A stretch of 43,289 nucleotides of DNA from a bacterium. GTDB taxonomy: Bacteria > Pseudomonadota > Gammaproteobacteria > UBA6186 > Azoamicaceae. Position numbers and translations under genes: made by a program. The stretch lies in the NCBI GenBank assembly GCA_027364575.1, contig DAHXPC010000015.1:1-43289 (forward strand), read 5' to 3'. This document shows, piece by piece, positions 32,591 through 42,588 of this stretch (position 1 is its first letter; each line of letters begins with the position of its first letter). The notes beneath the pieces were generated by a model. It had not been told where the DNA came from. It worked only from the letters and a program-made list of their open reading frames with translations, and searched no databases.

Positions 32591-33206
32591 AATTTTTCTC
32601 TATCAGGGTATTCACAAACCCGGCAACATCGCTTTGTACCGCCTGTAAAGGTTTGTTCGCGTCGATAATTTTATAGCGATTTTTATCTAAGCTGGCTCTT
32701 GTTAAATAGGTTTCTCGCACCCTTTGAAAAAAATCCATTTTTTCTTGTTCAAATCTATCCGTTATGCCTCTGCGATTAATGCGTTGTAAACCCTCTTCAA
32801 TAGGCGCATCCAATATTAACGTGTAATTGGGTTGAAAATCTCCTAGAACCCAATGATCAAGCCCCTGAATCGTTTCAAGGGGCACGCCCCGTCCTCCGCC
32901 TTGATAGGCATAGGTGGCATCGATAAATCTATCACACAGCACCCATTGGCCTCGTTCCAATGCGGGACGAATAACCATATCCACGTGTTGAGCACGCGCA
33001 GCAAACATTAACAATAATTCGGTTAGCGGTGCGACTTGCTCCTGGCGAGCTTTCAGTAAAATGTCGCGAATTTCCTCACCCATGGGCGTTCCGCCCGGTT
33101 CTCGGGTAACTACAGCAGAAATGCCGGCATTTGCCAATTGCTCGGCCATTAATTTTATCTGCGTGGTTTTACCAACCCCTTCTATTCCCTCAAAAGTAAT
33201 AAACAT
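32580..33206 (-). CDS. tmk: thymidylate kinase
   Basis: Phosphorylates dTMP to dTDP, the last specific step of dTTP supply. FEGIEGVGKTTQ is the P-loop, TREPGGTPMGEEIRDILL the DR(E/P)-type segment that binds dTMP, and CDRFIDATYAYQGGGRG the base-binding motif; NRRGITDRFEQEKMDFF forms the LID region. 208 residues, normal length. One base separates it from mltG, and it overlaps holB, so the genes are tightly coupled. Confidence 0.97.
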   Translation of the reverse strand: MFITFEGIEGVGKTTQIKLMAEQLANAGISAVVTREPGGTPMGEEIRDILLKARQEQVAPLTELLLMFAARAQHVDMVIRPALERGQWVLCDRFIDATYAYQGGGRGVPLETIQGLDHWVLGDFQPNYTLILDAPIEEGLQRINRRGITDRFEQEKMDFFQRVRETYLTRASLDKNRYKIIDANKPLQAVQSDVAGFVNTLIEKNFAR

Positions 33207-33207
33207 T

Positions 33208-34245
33208 TTATTTTACTCCTGAAAGCGATTTTCTATATTGAATAACCGCCACATTATGTTCTTGCAATGTGTTAGAAAAAACATGTCCTTTGCCGTTGGC
33301 TTTTGCCACAAAATACAAGGCCTGCCCCGCTTTAGGATTAACTGAAGCTTCTAAGGCTTTCAGACTGGGTAAAGCAATCGGCGTAGGCGGTAAGCCAATT
33401 TTTTGATATGTATTGTAAGGTGTGATTTTTTTTAACTGCGTCGTGTTTAATTTTCCCAAAAAACTTTTTCCAATGCCATAAATAACCGTGGGATCTGCTT
33501 GCAAGGGCATTTTTTTCTCTAATCTTCTGATATAGACGCCTGCAATTTCAGCATATTCATCTGCTTCACTAGACTCTTTTTCGATAATCGAGGCTAAAAT
33601 AAGGGCTTCATAAGCCGACTGTAAGGGCAAACTTGGATAATGTTTGTCCCAAACGCTCGCAAGTTTGATCTGCAATAAACCATACGCCCGTTGTAGAAAA
33701 GCAATATCCGTTGTGCCGGCTGGAAAATAATACGTCTCTGGAAAAAACCGCCCTTCTGGATGTTCCCCGGGATGATTAAGCCTTGCCATAATCTCTTCTG
33801 TGGTTAATCCTAAAAGTGTATGCGTGATATGAGGATCGTCATTAATCGCTAACAGTAATTGCTCAAAATTCCATCCGGGTACAATAGTTAACGCATGCTG
33901 TATAACTCTACCTGCTTGTAATTGATCTATAAGACCTCTCAGCGTCGTTCCAGGTTTTATAAAATATTCACCGGCTTTTAGAGTATTCCAAGCGCCATGG
34001 ATACGGATGTATAGCAGAAACCAGTGCGAGGATCGCATAAGCCCCGCAGCCGATAATTGATGCGAAATTTTTTGTACCGAGGTGCCAGGCGGGATAACCA
34101 ATACATGTCCGCTGTCGGGTATTGAAAATGGACGTTTGCTAAATTTATAAAATTGAAAACAGAATACAGAAGCAATAATGCCTAATAGTAAGCCTATAAT
34201 GAGCCCATATTTACATCGCTTTTTTATCATATAACTCTTGGGCAT
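33208..34245 (-). CDS. mltG: endolytic murein transglycosylase MltG
   Basis: Cuts nascent glycan strands and sets their length; inner-membrane anchored with the active domain in the periplasm. One N-terminal helix at about 13-32 (YGLIIGLLLGIIASVFCFQF), a LysM-like segment (VIPPGTSVQKISHQL), then the YceG domain with catalytic Glu222 in LASIIEKESSEADE. LQADPTVIYG and TPYNTYQKIGLPPTPI are family motifs. 345 residues is normal. In E. coli pabC lies between fabF and mltG; here there are only 35 bases between them. Confidence 0.95.
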   Translation of the reverse strand: MPKSYMIKKRCKYGLIIGLLLGIIASVFCFQFYKFSKRPFSIPDSGHVLVIPPGTSVQKISHQLSAAGLMRSSHWFLLYIRIHGAWNTLKAGEYFIKPGTTLRGLIDQLQAGRVIQHALTIVPGWNFEQLLLAINDDPHITHTLLGLTTEEIMARLNHPGEHPEGRFFPETYYFPAGTTDIAFLQRAYGLLQIKLASVWDKHYPSLPLQSAYEALILASIIEKESSEADEYAEIAGVYIRRLEKKMPLQADPTVIYGIGKSFLGKLNTTQLKKITPYNTYQKIGLPPTPIALPSLKALEASVNPKAGQALYFVAKANGKGHVFSNTLQEHNVAVIQYRKSLSGVK

Positions 34246-34280
34246 TAATCGCTTAGCAAGTGCTTACGTATATTCAAGGT

Positions 34281-35522
34281 TTACAACTTTTTAAAAATAA
34301 GCGTCCCATTCGTTCCACCAAATCCGAAAGAATTTGACATGACAACGTCAATCTTCATTTCACGCGCACTATGCGGCACATAATCTAAATCACATCCTTC
34401 ATCGGGGTTATCTAGATTAATCGTCGGTGGCGCAACCTGATCGCGTATCGCTAAAACAGAAAATATGGCTTCGACTGCCCCTGCTGCCCCTAACAAATGC
34501 CCAGTCATAGACTTAGTAGAACTAACGGCAATCTGTTGTGCTGCCATTCCTAAGGCAGATTTCAAAGCAAGGGTTTCTTCTAAATCGCCGGCTGAAGTAG
34601 AGGTAGCGTGTGCATTAACATACTGTATTTCACTTGGGTTTAGGCCAGCATCCGCTAAAGCTATTCGCATAGCAGCGGCTGCGCCTTTGCCACCTTCTGC
34701 AGGTCGGGTGATATGAAAAGCATCCCCACTCATGCCAAAGCCAACTAATTCGGCTAAAATCGGTGCATTGCGTTTTTTGGCATGTTCGTATTCTTCCAAT
34801 ACCAATGCGCCTGCGCCATCGCCTAACACAAAGCCATCCCTATCCTTATCCCAAGGACGACAAGCACGTTCAGGATCCTCGTTTCGAGTAGACAGGGCCC
34901 GTGCTGCTGCAAATCCCCCTAAGCCTAAAGGTGTGCTTGCACTTTCGGCGCCCCCCGTTATCATTACATCTGCATCGCCATAGGCAATGCATCGGGCTGC
35001 TAACCCAATACTATGGGTGCCCGTCGTGCAAGCCGTTGCCAATGCAATATTGGGGCCTTGAAAACCATAAATAATGGAAAGATGGCCAGAAGCCATATTC
35101 ACAATAGAAGCCGGAATAAAGAAAGGTGAAATCCGTCGTGGCCCAGATCCTGCTAACGTTTTCTGGTTGTTTTCAATGGTTCCAATCCCACCAATGCCAG
35201 AACCAATAGCCACACCCACGCGTTCTTTATTTAAGCCTTCAAAAGATTCGAGTCCGGAATTGCGAACCGCATCGACCGCGGCCGCAACACCATACTGTAT
35301 AAAGAGATCACATTTGCGAGCTTCTTTTAGCGGCATATATTGCGCTACATCAAAATCCGAAACTAAGCCCGCAAACCGTGTGCTAAATTCGGATGTGTCA
35401 AAACTCTGGATAGGCCTAATTCCGCTTTTACCCGCTAATAAGTTTTGCCAGGCTGCTTCAACCTGATTACCCACGGGAGATATAATACCAAGCCCGGTAA
35501 TGACAACACGTCTTTTAGACAC
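34281..35522 (-). CDS. fabF: beta-ketoacyl-ACP synthase II
   Basis: Condenses malonyl-ACP with acyl-ACP in chain elongation and adjusts unsaturated chain length. Thiolase-fold triad: Cys165 in [14 protein letters not shown], His in [11 protein letters not shown] and His in [30 protein letters not shown] is the standard C-terminus. 413 residues, normal length. Located 30 bases downstream of acpP, its substrate carrier, as in most gammaproteobacteria. Confidence 0.97.
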   Translation of the reverse strand: MSKRRVVITGLGIISPVGNQVEAAWQNLLAGKSGIRPIQSFDTSEFSTRFAGLVSDFDVAQYMPLKEARKCDLFIQYGVAAAVDAVRNSGLESFEGLNKERVGVAIGSGIGGIGTIENNQKTLAGSGPRRISPFFIPASIVNMASGHLSIIYGFQGPNIALATACTTGTHSIGLAARCIAYGDADVMITGGAESASTPLGLGGFAAARALSTRNEDPERACRPWDKDRDGFVLGDGAGALVLEEYEHAKKRNAPILAELVGFGMSGDAFHITRPAEGGKGAAAAMRIALADAGLNPSEIQYVNAHATSTSAGDLEETLALKSALGMAAQQIAVSSTKSMTGHLLGAAGAVEAIFSVLAIRDQVAPPTINLDNPDEGCDLDYVPHSAREMKIDVVMSNSFGFGGTNGTLIFKKL

Positions 35523-35552
35523 CCTTTTCTCCTTTATTTAATGCCTAAAAGC

Positions 35553-35801
35553 CTATTCGCTGGCTGCAACGGCGCGCGCACTTACATATTCAATCGCATC
35601 TCGAACGGTTAATAGCTTCTGTGCATCTTCATCTGGAATTTCAGTTTCAAATCGCTCTTCCAATGCCATGACCAACTCAACAGTATCCAATGAGTCTGCG
35701 CCGAGATCTTCAACAAAAGAGGCTTCCGGTACCACTTTACCTTTATCCACACCTAGTTGCTCGGCAATGGTTTCTTTGACGAGATCTTCTATTTTATTCA
35801 T
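35553..35801 (-). CDS. acpP: acyl carrier protein
   Basis: Carries growing acyl chains on phosphopantetheine attached to Ser37 in [19 protein letters not shown]. 82 residues, acidic, four-helix; slightly longer than E. coli AcpP (78) because of the C-terminal tail [14 protein letters not shown] precedes the ATG. It lies between fabG and fabF, the conserved order. Confidence 0.97.
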   Translation of the reverse strand: MNKIEDLVKETIAEQLGVDKGKVVPEASFVEDLGADSLDTVELVMALEERFETEIPDEDAQKLLTVRDAIEYVSARAVAASE

Positions 35802-35842
35802 TTCTAAATTCTCCTATTTATACTTAACTCAAACACTCATTT

Positions 35843-36589
35843 TTAACACATGTACATACCACCATTGATATGCAATGTTTCACCTGTAATATACGCAGCT
35901 CTTGATGAAATCAAAAAACTCACGACATCTGCAACTTCTTCTGGCTGCCCCATCCGACCGACGGGAATTTGCTCCAATAATTTTTTATGCTGCTCTTCCG
36001 ACAAACTTTCGGTCATATCCGTTGCAATAAACCCAGGCGCAACCGCATTGACCGTGATTCCCCTAGAACCAATCTCTCGAGCTAACGATTTGGTTAAGCC
36101 AATAATCCCAGCTTTAGAAGCAGCATAATTGACCTGTCCCGCATTCCCGGTGACCCCTACAACGGAGCTCATATTCACGATGCGGCCAAAGCGCCGCTTC
36201 ATCATCGAACGAATGCAAGCATGTGTCAAACGATAAGTGCCTGTCAAATTCGTGTCAATCACTTTTGACCACTCATCGATGTCCATTCGTAAAAAAAGGT
36301 TATCGGAGGTAATGCCTGCATTATTCACGAGGATGTCGGGCATACCCGCAATTATGTTTAATCGTTCCAAAGCGCTTTCTATACTCACCGGGCTACCAAT
36401 ATCTAAAGCAATCCCTTGACCTACAATGCCTGCAGCACCCAGGTATTCCGTAATGGCATTCGCACCTTTTTCAGTTGTCGCACTGCCAATCACCGTCAAA
36501 CCAGGCTCCTGTCCTAATTTTAAGGCAATGGCTTTACCGATACCCCGACTTGCTCCAGTAATAAGCGCAACTCGCTTTTCTATGGACAT
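35843..36589 (-). CDS. fabG: 3-oxoacyl-ACP reductase
   Basis: NADPH-dependent reduction of 3-oxoacyl-ACP. SDR fold: TGASRGIGKA binds the cofactor, VNNAG at 88-92, and the catalytic Ser142, Tyr155 and Lys159 lie in NMSSVVGVTGN and VNYAASKAGI. 248 residues, normal length. Its start overlaps the end of fabD by 10 bases, indicating translational coupling. Confidence 0.97.
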   Translation of the reverse strand: MSIEKRVALITGASRGIGKAIALKLGQEPGLTVIGSATTEKGANAITEYLGAAGIVGQGIALDIGSPVSIESALERLNIIAGMPDILVNNAGITSDNLFLRMDIDEWSKVIDTNLTGTYRLTHACIRSMMKRRFGRIVNMSSVVGVTGNAGQVNYAASKAGIIGLTKSLAREIGSRGITVNAVAPGFIATDMTESLSEEQHKKLLEQIPVGRMGQPEEVADVVSFLISSRAAYITGETLHINGGMYMC

Positions 36590-37503
36590 AATACTTCTCT
36601 ATTGGATAATGATTGGTATTGAAGTGTCATATTAATTCTTTTACTCAAACTGGATAAGACGCTGCCAGGGCCGCATTCCCGTATATGGGTTACCCCATGC
36701 TGAGCCATATACTGAATGGTCTCAACCCAACGCACAGGCTTAAACACTTGATCAATTAATGCCTGCTTTATTTCCTCTATAGTAAAATGAACTTTCACAT
36801 CGACATTATGAATAACAGGAAAGGTAGGTAATTTAAAGGAAATACTATTTAGGGTTTCTTTCAGCAATATGGCAGCAGGCTGCATTAATTCACAATGTGA
36901 AGGAACACTCACGGGTAACTGAATGGTACGTTTTGCGCCTTGTGCTTTTGCTTTTTCCATGGCACGCAAAACTGCCAGTGTGTTGCCTGAAATAACCACT
37001 TGTCCCACGGCATTGTAATTGGCAGCAGCAACGCTATCATTGTCTCTAGATTCTTCTTGGCAAATGGCATTCACGGTAGCGTCATCTAAACCCAAAATCG
37101 CCGCCATTGCGCCTTTTCCTTCCGGTACAGCTGCTTGCATTAGCCGCCCCCGAATAGAAACCAAATTAACACCTTCAGATAAACTTAGGGCATTCGCACA
37201 AACCAAGGCCGAATATTCTCCTAAGCTGTGACCTGCCGCCATTTCTGGCAAGGGGTTATTTTCTAATAACCATAAGCGCCATAAAGCGACACTGGCTGTT
37301 AATAAAGCAGGTTGGGTAAATTCTGTTTGATTGAGTTGTTCAATTGGACCTTGCTCGCTTAGCTTCCATAAATCGTAGCCTAGCGTATCTGAAGCCTCTT
37401 GAAAGGTTTCCTGGATAATCGGATGCAGAGGCGCAATGTTTTTTAACATGCCAACCGATTGGGAGCCTTGTCCCGGAAATGCAAAAGCTATTTTTTGAAT
37501 CAT
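36580..37503 (-). CDS. fabD: malonyl-CoA:ACP transacylase
   Basis: Loads malonyl groups onto ACP. AFAFPGQGSQSVGM is the N-terminal motif; nucleophile Ser93 in AAGHSLGEYSAL and the catalytic His in VPSHCELMQPA are present. With the ATG chosen, the Ser lands at the same place as E. coli Ser92; a TTG 12 codons upstream adds unrelated residues. 307 residues. Overlaps fabG, and a 174-base gap with a possible promoter separates it from fabH. Confidence 0.96.
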   Translation of the reverse strand: MIQKIAFAFPGQGSQSVGMLKNIAPLHPIIQETFQEASDTLGYDLWKLSEQGPIEQLNQTEFTQPALLTASVALWRLWLLENNPLPEMAAGHSLGEYSALVCANALSLSEGVNLVSIRGRLMQAAVPEGKGAMAAILGLDDATVNAICQEESRDNDSVAAANYNAVGQVVISGNTLAVLRAMEKAKAQGAKRTIQLPVSVPSHCELMQPAAILLKETLNSISFKLPTFPVIHNVDVKVHFTIEEIKQALIDQVFKPVRWVETIQYMAQHGVTHIRECGPGSVLSSLSKRINMTLQYQSLSNREVLCP

Positions 37504-37590
37504 ATTATTTAACCGTTTTCCCCAGTCTTTAGCATTCAACCAGACCCTTAGGACATCAAGCGGTAGCTCTCCTGTTGCAACAAGTGGGGC

Positions 37591-37619
37591 ATGTTAGCGT
37601 TTTCCTTTTTCTGTGTCAA
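37591..37619 (-). promoter_or_regulatory. possible internal promoter before fabD
   Basis: On the minus strand TTGACA, a 17-base spacer and TAACAT lie in the fabH-fabD gap, about 90 bases before the fabD start. It would let fabDG-acpP-fabF be expressed apart from plsX-fabH. Confidence 0.4.
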
Positions 37620-37677
37620 TTGCGTCTGTTATTAATCACAGGCATTATAGGCTGATTGATAGCCTCTAAACCACAAT

Positions 37678-38616
37678 TTAATATTGAATTAACGCAGTTC
37701 CCCAAGTTAATCCGCCCCCAAAAGCTTCTAATAATAAGCGCTGGCCGGGTTTAATTTTTCCTTGGCGAATGGCAAAATCTAAGGCTAAAGGAATTGAAGC
37801 ACTGGATGTATTCCCGTGTTCTCTAAGCGTAACGACCACCCGCTCCATTGGCAATCCTAACTTTTCAGCCATGGCTTGAATGATTCGAATATTTGCTTGA
37901 TGCGGGACTAACCAATCCAAATCGTGAATGGTTAGATTATTGGCAACCAATATTTGATTGGCTATCGTATCCAGCATGTTCACCGCTAATTTAAATACTG
38001 AATTTCCCTGCATTTCTATCGTTGCGTTGGCCTGATTATCTAAATATAAAATATCTTTGTGTCGACCATCCGCACTAATATGGGTGTTAAGGATCCCCGG
38101 TGTAGAAGAGGCTTCCAATAAAATAGCCCCCGCCCCATCCCCAAATAAAACGCAGGTTCTTCTGTCTTGCCAATTGACCACCCGTGACATCACTTCACTG
38201 CCAATCAGTAAAACGCGTTTCGCCATTTTGGTGCGAATAAATTGATCAATAATACTTAAGCCATAAATAAAACCACTGCAAGCGGCTTGAACATCAAAAG
38301 CAGGGCAAGGTGGGATCCCTAATTCTTGTTGAATATGGCAAGCAGAGGAGGGAAAAGTTTTATCGGGGGTACACGTTGCGACAATGACCATATCGACATC
38401 TTCTGCCCGAACACCGGCCATTTGCAGCGCATTTCTGGCAGCCATCGCGCCCATAGAATTGGTCGTTTCCAATACGCTGGCAATATGGCGTTGTCGGATC
38501 CCTGTCCTTTCAACTATCCATTCATCAGAGGTCTCAATCCTTTCTGCCAGCGCGTTATTGGTAAGAATAGTTTCTGGCAAACAAGAACCAGTTCCTATAA
38601 TTTTGCTGTATATCAT
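37678..38616 (-). CDS. fabH: beta-ketoacyl-ACP synthase III
   Basis: Starts fatty acid synthesis by condensing acetyl-CoA with malonyl-ACP. Catalytic triad Cys113 (VQAACSGFIYG), His239 (LVPHQANIRI) and Asn269 (EHGNTSSASIP), matching E. coli Cys112/His244/Asn274. 312 residues, complete. Five bases after plsX, so the two are co-translated. Confidence 0.97.
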   Translation of the reverse strand: MIYSKIIGTGSCLPETILTNNALAERIETSDEWIVERTGIRQRHIASVLETTNSMGAMAARNALQMAGVRAEDVDMVIVATCTPDKTFPSSACHIQQELGIPPCPAFDVQAACSGFIYGLSIIDQFIRTKMAKRVLLIGSEVMSRVVNWQDRRTCVLFGDGAGAILLEASSTPGILNTHISADGRHKDILYLDNQANATIEMQGNSVFKLAVNMLDTIANQILVANNLTIHDLDWLVPHQANIRIIQAMAEKLGLPMERVVVTLREHGNTSSASIPLALDFAIRQGKIKPGQRLLLEAFGGGLTWGTALIQY

Positions 38617-38621
38617 AAGCG

Positions 38622-39644
38622 TTAATGATTTCCCAAATGCATGGCTAATTGATTTTGAATTTTTTCAGGAACATTTTTTTCAACCTCTAACATGGCCACT
38701 CTGATAGCCATGCCAAATGCTTTATGCTCAGCATTGCCATGGCTTTTAATGACTATCCCTCTTAACCCTAAAAGGCTTGCACCATTATAACGGCTGGGAT
38801 CTAAACGCTTGTTAAGGGATCGTAAAATGGGGGAAGCAAAAAGCGCGGCACATTTTCCATACCACGACTGCGTAAATTCTTCTTTAGCAATTTTCAGGAT
38901 CATTTTCGCTAAACCTTCACTTGCTTTTAAGGCAACATTTCCAACAAATCCATCGCAAACCACGACATCTGCCGTGCCTTTATAAATATCATCGCCTTCC
39001 ACATAGCCAATATAATTTAACCCAAGCGTGTTGGCTTTTAAAAGTTCAGCTGCTCGCTTTACTTGAATATTGCCTTTGATCGCTTCAGAGCCAACATTTA
39101 ACAAGCCAACCGTAGGTTTAGGATTATTATCCACGGCCGTTGCTAAAACAGAGCCCATGACTGCAAATTGGAATAGATCATGGGCTTCGCAATGAACATT
39201 CGCCCCGAGATCTAAAACTTGAACATGGCCCTTCATACTGGGTAAAGAATAAATAATAGCGGGTCTATCAACCCCGGGTAACATCTTTAAAACGAATCTC
39301 GCGATAGCCATTAAAGCGCCGGTGTTACCTGCACTCACACAGGCTTCAGCGACACCCTCTTTGACTAAATTAATAGCCACTCGCATGGAAGAGTCACGCT
39401 TTTGACGTAAAGCGATAGCAGGTGGATCGCTCATCGCAACCACCTGTGAGGTTTCTCGAATAATAAGGCGAGGGTTCTGTAAACCACCATGTGACTTTAG
39501 TTGCTCTTCCAATAGTCCTCTATTTCCAACTAAAATAAGTTGCAAATTTGGATAAGTAGCAATGGCTTCCACAGCGGCTGGTACCACGACCCGAGGACCA
39601 TGGTCTCCCCCCATTGCATCGAGGGCGATGCAGATTGAGGCCAA
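38622..39644 (-). CDS. plsX: phosphate acyltransferase PlsX
   Basis: Makes acyl-phosphate from acyl-ACP for phospholipid synthesis. ALDAMGGDHGPRVVVPAAVE is the N-terminal signature; VSAGNTGALMAIARFVL and DVVVCDGFVGNVALKASEG are also conserved. 340 residues, a normal length. Located between rpmF (5 bases upstream) and fabH. Confidence 0.97.
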   Translation of the reverse strand: MASICIALDAMGGDHGPRVVVPAAVEAIATYPNLQLILVGNRGLLEEQLKSHGGLQNPRLIIRETSQVVAMSDPPAIALRQKRDSSMRVAINLVKEGVAEACVSAGNTGALMAIARFVLKMLPGVDRPAIIYSLPSMKGHVQVLDLGANVHCEAHDLFQFAVMGSVLATAVDNNPKPTVGLLNVGSEAIKGNIQVKRAAELLKANTLGLNYIGYVEGDDIYKGTADVVVCDGFVGNVALKASEGLAKMILKIAKEEFTQSWYGKCAALFASPILRSLNKRLDPSRYNGASLLGLRGIVIKSHGNAEHKAFGMAIRVAMLEVEKNVPEKIQNQLAMHLGNH

Positions 39645-39649
39645 ATTGA

Positions 39650-39859
39650 TTACTCTTCTTCAGTCTCAGAGGCTTTATTCGCAGCACTTGCAGCAGCAAT
39701 CACTTCGCGTCCCCGATAATAGCCATTGGGCGTTAAATGATGGCGTCTATGCAGTTCACCTGTTTCGGAATCGATCGATAAAGTGGGACCTGTAAGTTTA
39801 TCGTGTGAACGGCGCATACCGCGTGTAGAACGAGTTCTACGGCTTTTTTGGACAGCCAT
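39650..39859 (-). CDS. rpmF: 50S ribosomal protein L32
   Basis: [20 protein letters not shown] is the L32 N-terminus, followed by [20 protein letters not shown]. 69 residues, slightly long because of the acidic tail (NKASETEEE). No zinc-binding cysteines, as in most gammaproteobacterial L32. I start at the ATG with GAGG 8 bases upstream. It leads the fatty-acid operon, but the usual upstream yceD (DUF177) gene is absent here. Confidence 0.96.
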   Translation of the reverse strand: MAVQKSRRTRSTRGMRRSHDKLTGPTLSIDSETGELHRRHHLTPNGYYRGREVIAAASAANKASETEEE

Positions 39860-39939
39860 GGATTTTCCTCTTATCTGATAAAAGTTAGAAAACAAAATAC
39901 AATAAACCACAGAGTGAGTTCAATGTAATATTGGGGGGT

Positions 39940-39968
39940 AGCATACTGTTTTTCACCAATGCTGTCAA
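39940..39968 (-). promoter_or_regulatory. sigma-70 promoter for the rpmF-plsX-fab operon
   Basis: On the minus strand a perfect TTGACA, 17-base spacer and TATGCT lie about 80 bases before the rpmF start. It is the best promoter match seen in the window. Confidence 0.65.
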
Positions 39969-40050
39969 TGTCCAGTCACTTTAATCAGGAGCTCTCCTAT
40001 TCAGCAGCAACTGTTGCGCTTTATTGAAGAGGTTCCTTTTTCTTGCGCGA

Positions 40051-42549
40051 TTAGCCCACCCCTGCTCCCTTGTGTGGCATGGGTGAGTTGAAGTTATTCT
40101 GGTATCCGCTGCTGCTGCTACTGCTGGCCGATGCGGATGAAATTGAATTCAGGTTGCCTTGGTATCCTGAACTCATTAATGATTGCTGGGCTCTCAAATA
40201 AGGCAAGAATTGATTAAACTCTTCCTTGTCTGAATATAAAAATGAGGCAACCTCATCGGCATTGGGACGCTTTTCGGGCTCTGTTTCCCAGCAAGCTTTA
40301 ATTAGAGAGGCAAGTTTTGCTGGGCAATCGGCAGGTATTTCATCTCGAACTCCTTGAGATGCACGTATCGGAATAAGGCTAGGCTTTGCCACCTTTTTAA
40401 AGGGTATTTCACGCGATGTTAATTCCCAAAAGGTAATGCCCAAGCTATAAATATCTGTCTGTCTCGTGCAGCCATCGTCGGAAGTAGCAAGCTCTGGTGC
40501 CATCCAAGCATAAGTACCTGCAGAGCTTTGGATTGTGGTGGATTGGCTCTCATTTTTAACTTTAGAGAGACCAAAATCGGTTAATTTGGCTTCTAAATGA
40601 TTATTTAATAAAACATTTAAGCTTTTAATGTCTCTGTGAAGTATACCTTCTTGATGTAAAAAGGCTAATCCTTTAGCCATATCCGCTGCAATCCGAATTC
40701 TATTGCCCCAGGTTAATTCTTGATTTGAGTGCAGCACACTAAATAAAGAGCCTTTAGGCATGTACTCCATGACAATGCAATACCGTGGGCTTAAAGTATA
40801 ACCATAAAATTGCACAATATTTGGAGCCCTTAGGCTGCCCATAATCTTAGATTCATTTTCAAATTCTTCTCTGGTCTTAGCCGACAAATTATTCATTAAT
40901 AATTGTTTAATCGCAATATCGCTATGTCTCCAAGTGCCATGATAAACTATTCCAAACCCGCCCCTGCCTAGTTCTTTACCGAATTTGAGCTCGTTGTAAT
41001 CAATAGTATCAGGCGTTAAAAGATTATCTTTGCTGGCTGAGGCTGTTTCTATTTTATGTGCCGGCGCTTCATCATTATTTTGATTTTGACCCATACCCTC
41101 TTTCATTTGTTCTTCTTTGAGCCTTTTTGCAACTTCCAGTTTATGCTCGACTTCCACCTTAATCTTTTCTTCTCTTTCTGCTTTCTGACGTTCAGCTTCT
41201 TCTATAAACCTTTGTTCTTCTATTTGTCTAGACAATGGCAACATTTGAAATTCGTCAAACAGCTTGTCACGCTGCTGCACGCGAGTATTCAGTAAGACTT
41301 GACATGTTCTGAGCTCTTCAGATAAGCGTGTATGCCAGGGGACACCGTGAAACCAGCCAGAGCTTGAAAAACCATCGAACTTAAAGATATGATCAAATGA
41401 AGACCGAATATTAGCAAATGCCTCTCCTAAGCCCCCGTTGTCCCACGTTGCTGTGTACCACTCGCTTCCATAGGAAACACGATTTCGCGGCAGGGAAACT
41501 GTTGTAAAATCAGGACAGGGTTCGAAAGGTCGGTCGGCCCTACAATATTCATTGACAACATGTACTGGTAGCAAGCGTTGAGCACTCCCTACTTTTTTAT
41601 TCCACAGGACACTTCCTTCATCATATTTTTTTTGTACAAGCAAATCGATACAGGCCTGTAAGGTATCAATCAAGTTCTGCAGCAAAGGTTCTGCCGATGC
41701 CCCATATTGTTGTACCCAGGCACCGTTTTTCATCCTTGCAATTTGCTCTTTCGCGGCTTCATCAGGAAGATATTTTCTAATCATCCTCCACATATGCCAG
41801 TCTAGCGCCCAAACAGCGTATTGAAAGCCCGTAATCGTTTTAAATGAACGTCCTGATAAATCCGTGACATCAGATGGCGTATGAGCTAAAGCGGGAGTTT
41901 GCTTTAGCAAAGCTTCAGCCATCTCTTGCTCCCCTTCGGTGACAAGCGCTAAGAAGGGCTGGTGAGAGAGCCGAGCGCTAGCCATTTTAGCTCGTTCATA
42001 ATTTTTTTGAGCGTCGCTATCTCCACTTGTAGCAGCTTTCTGAAACCATTCTAAGGCTTTTGCATTATCTATGTTAACACCTTGACCTTCCTCGTACATT
42101 CTAGCAAGAATTTTTTGTGCCAAAACATTTCCTCGACCAGCTGCCTTTCGGTACCATTTAACGGCTTCAAGATAATTCTTAGGTAATTCACATTCACCCT
42201 TTTCATACAAATAGCCCAATTTAGTTTGTGCCTCAGTATTCCCTTGGTTTGCTGATTTCTTCCATAACTCAATGGCTTTGATATTATCTATTTTAACACC
42301 GTCGCCTTGGGCATACATAAAAGCAAGACTATGGAGCGCACCAGAACACCCTTGTAAAGCGGCTCTTTCGTACCATCTGATGGCTTTGGTATAATTCCTC
42401 TCAACTCCTTTACCTTTTTCATAGGCCCATCCAACATAGAGCTGCGCATCCGGATTACCATTTTTGAATATGCCTGGCACCCCTAATTTATGTTGTTCAT
42501 CAAATTTTCTTTTGAGTTCTTTCTCACTGATTGGGTTAACGGCTGCCAT
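40051..42549 (-). CDS. Sel1-repeat protein with C-terminal eukaryotic-like (TKL-type) protein kinase
   Basis: An 832-residue multidomain protein. Residues 33-187 hold four Sel1 repeats (AQLYVGWAYEKGKGVERNYT, AQKILARMYEEGQGVNIDNA). Residues 190-430 are an unrecognised domain (ITGFQYAVWALDWHMWRMIR). Residues 440-485 are a charged coiled coil. The kinase at 519-775 is complete: GRGGFG loop (528-533), Lys548, HRDIKSLNVLL with Asp640 and Asn645, DFG 658-660 and APE 684-686; HRDIKSLN and GTYAWMAPE are tyrosine-kinase-like family features. A Ser-rich tail repeats SGYQ-N-N-NS. AGGAGG precedes the ATG. No signal peptide; candidate effector kinase. Confidence 0.88.
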   Translation of the reverse strand: MAAVNPISEKELKRKFDEQHKLGVPGIFKNGNPDAQLYVGWAYEKGKGVERNYTKAIRWYERAALQGCSGALHSLAFMYAQGDGVKIDNIKAIELWKKSANQGNTEAQTKLGYLYEKGECELPKNYLEAVKWYRKAAGRGNVLAQKILARMYEEGQGVNIDNAKALEWFQKAATSGDSDAQKNYERAKMASARLSHQPFLALVTEGEQEMAEALLKQTPALAHTPSDVTDLSGRSFKTITGFQYAVWALDWHMWRMIRKYLPDEAAKEQIARMKNGAWVQQYGASAEPLLQNLIDTLQACIDLLVQKKYDEGSVLWNKKVGSAQRLLPVHVVNEYCRADRPFEPCPDFTTVSLPRNRVSYGSEWYTATWDNGGLGEAFANIRSSFDHIFKFDGFSSSGWFHGVPWHTRLSEELRTCQVLLNTRVQQRDKLFDEFQMLPLSRQIEEQRFIEEAERQKAEREEKIKVEVEHKLEVAKRLKEEQMKEGMGQNQNNDEAPAHKIETASASKDNLLTPDTIDYNELKFGKELGRGGFGIVYHGTWRHSDIAIKQLLMNNLSAKTREEFENESKIMGSLRAPNIVQFYGYTLSPRYCIVMEYMPKGSLFSVLHSNQELTWGNRIRIAADMAKGLAFLHQEGILHRDIKSLNVLLNNHLEAKLTDFGLSKVKNESQSTTIQSSAGTYAWMAPELATSDDGCTRQTDIYSLGITFWELTSREIPFKKVAKPSLIPIRASQGVRDEIPADCPAKLASLIKACWETEPEKRPNADEVASFLYSDKEEFNQFLPYLRAQQSLMSSGYQGNLNSISSASASSSSSSGYQNNFNSPMPHKGAGVG

Positions 42550-42588
42550 GGATTTCCTCCTATTGCCTAATTTGATAATATATATTTA

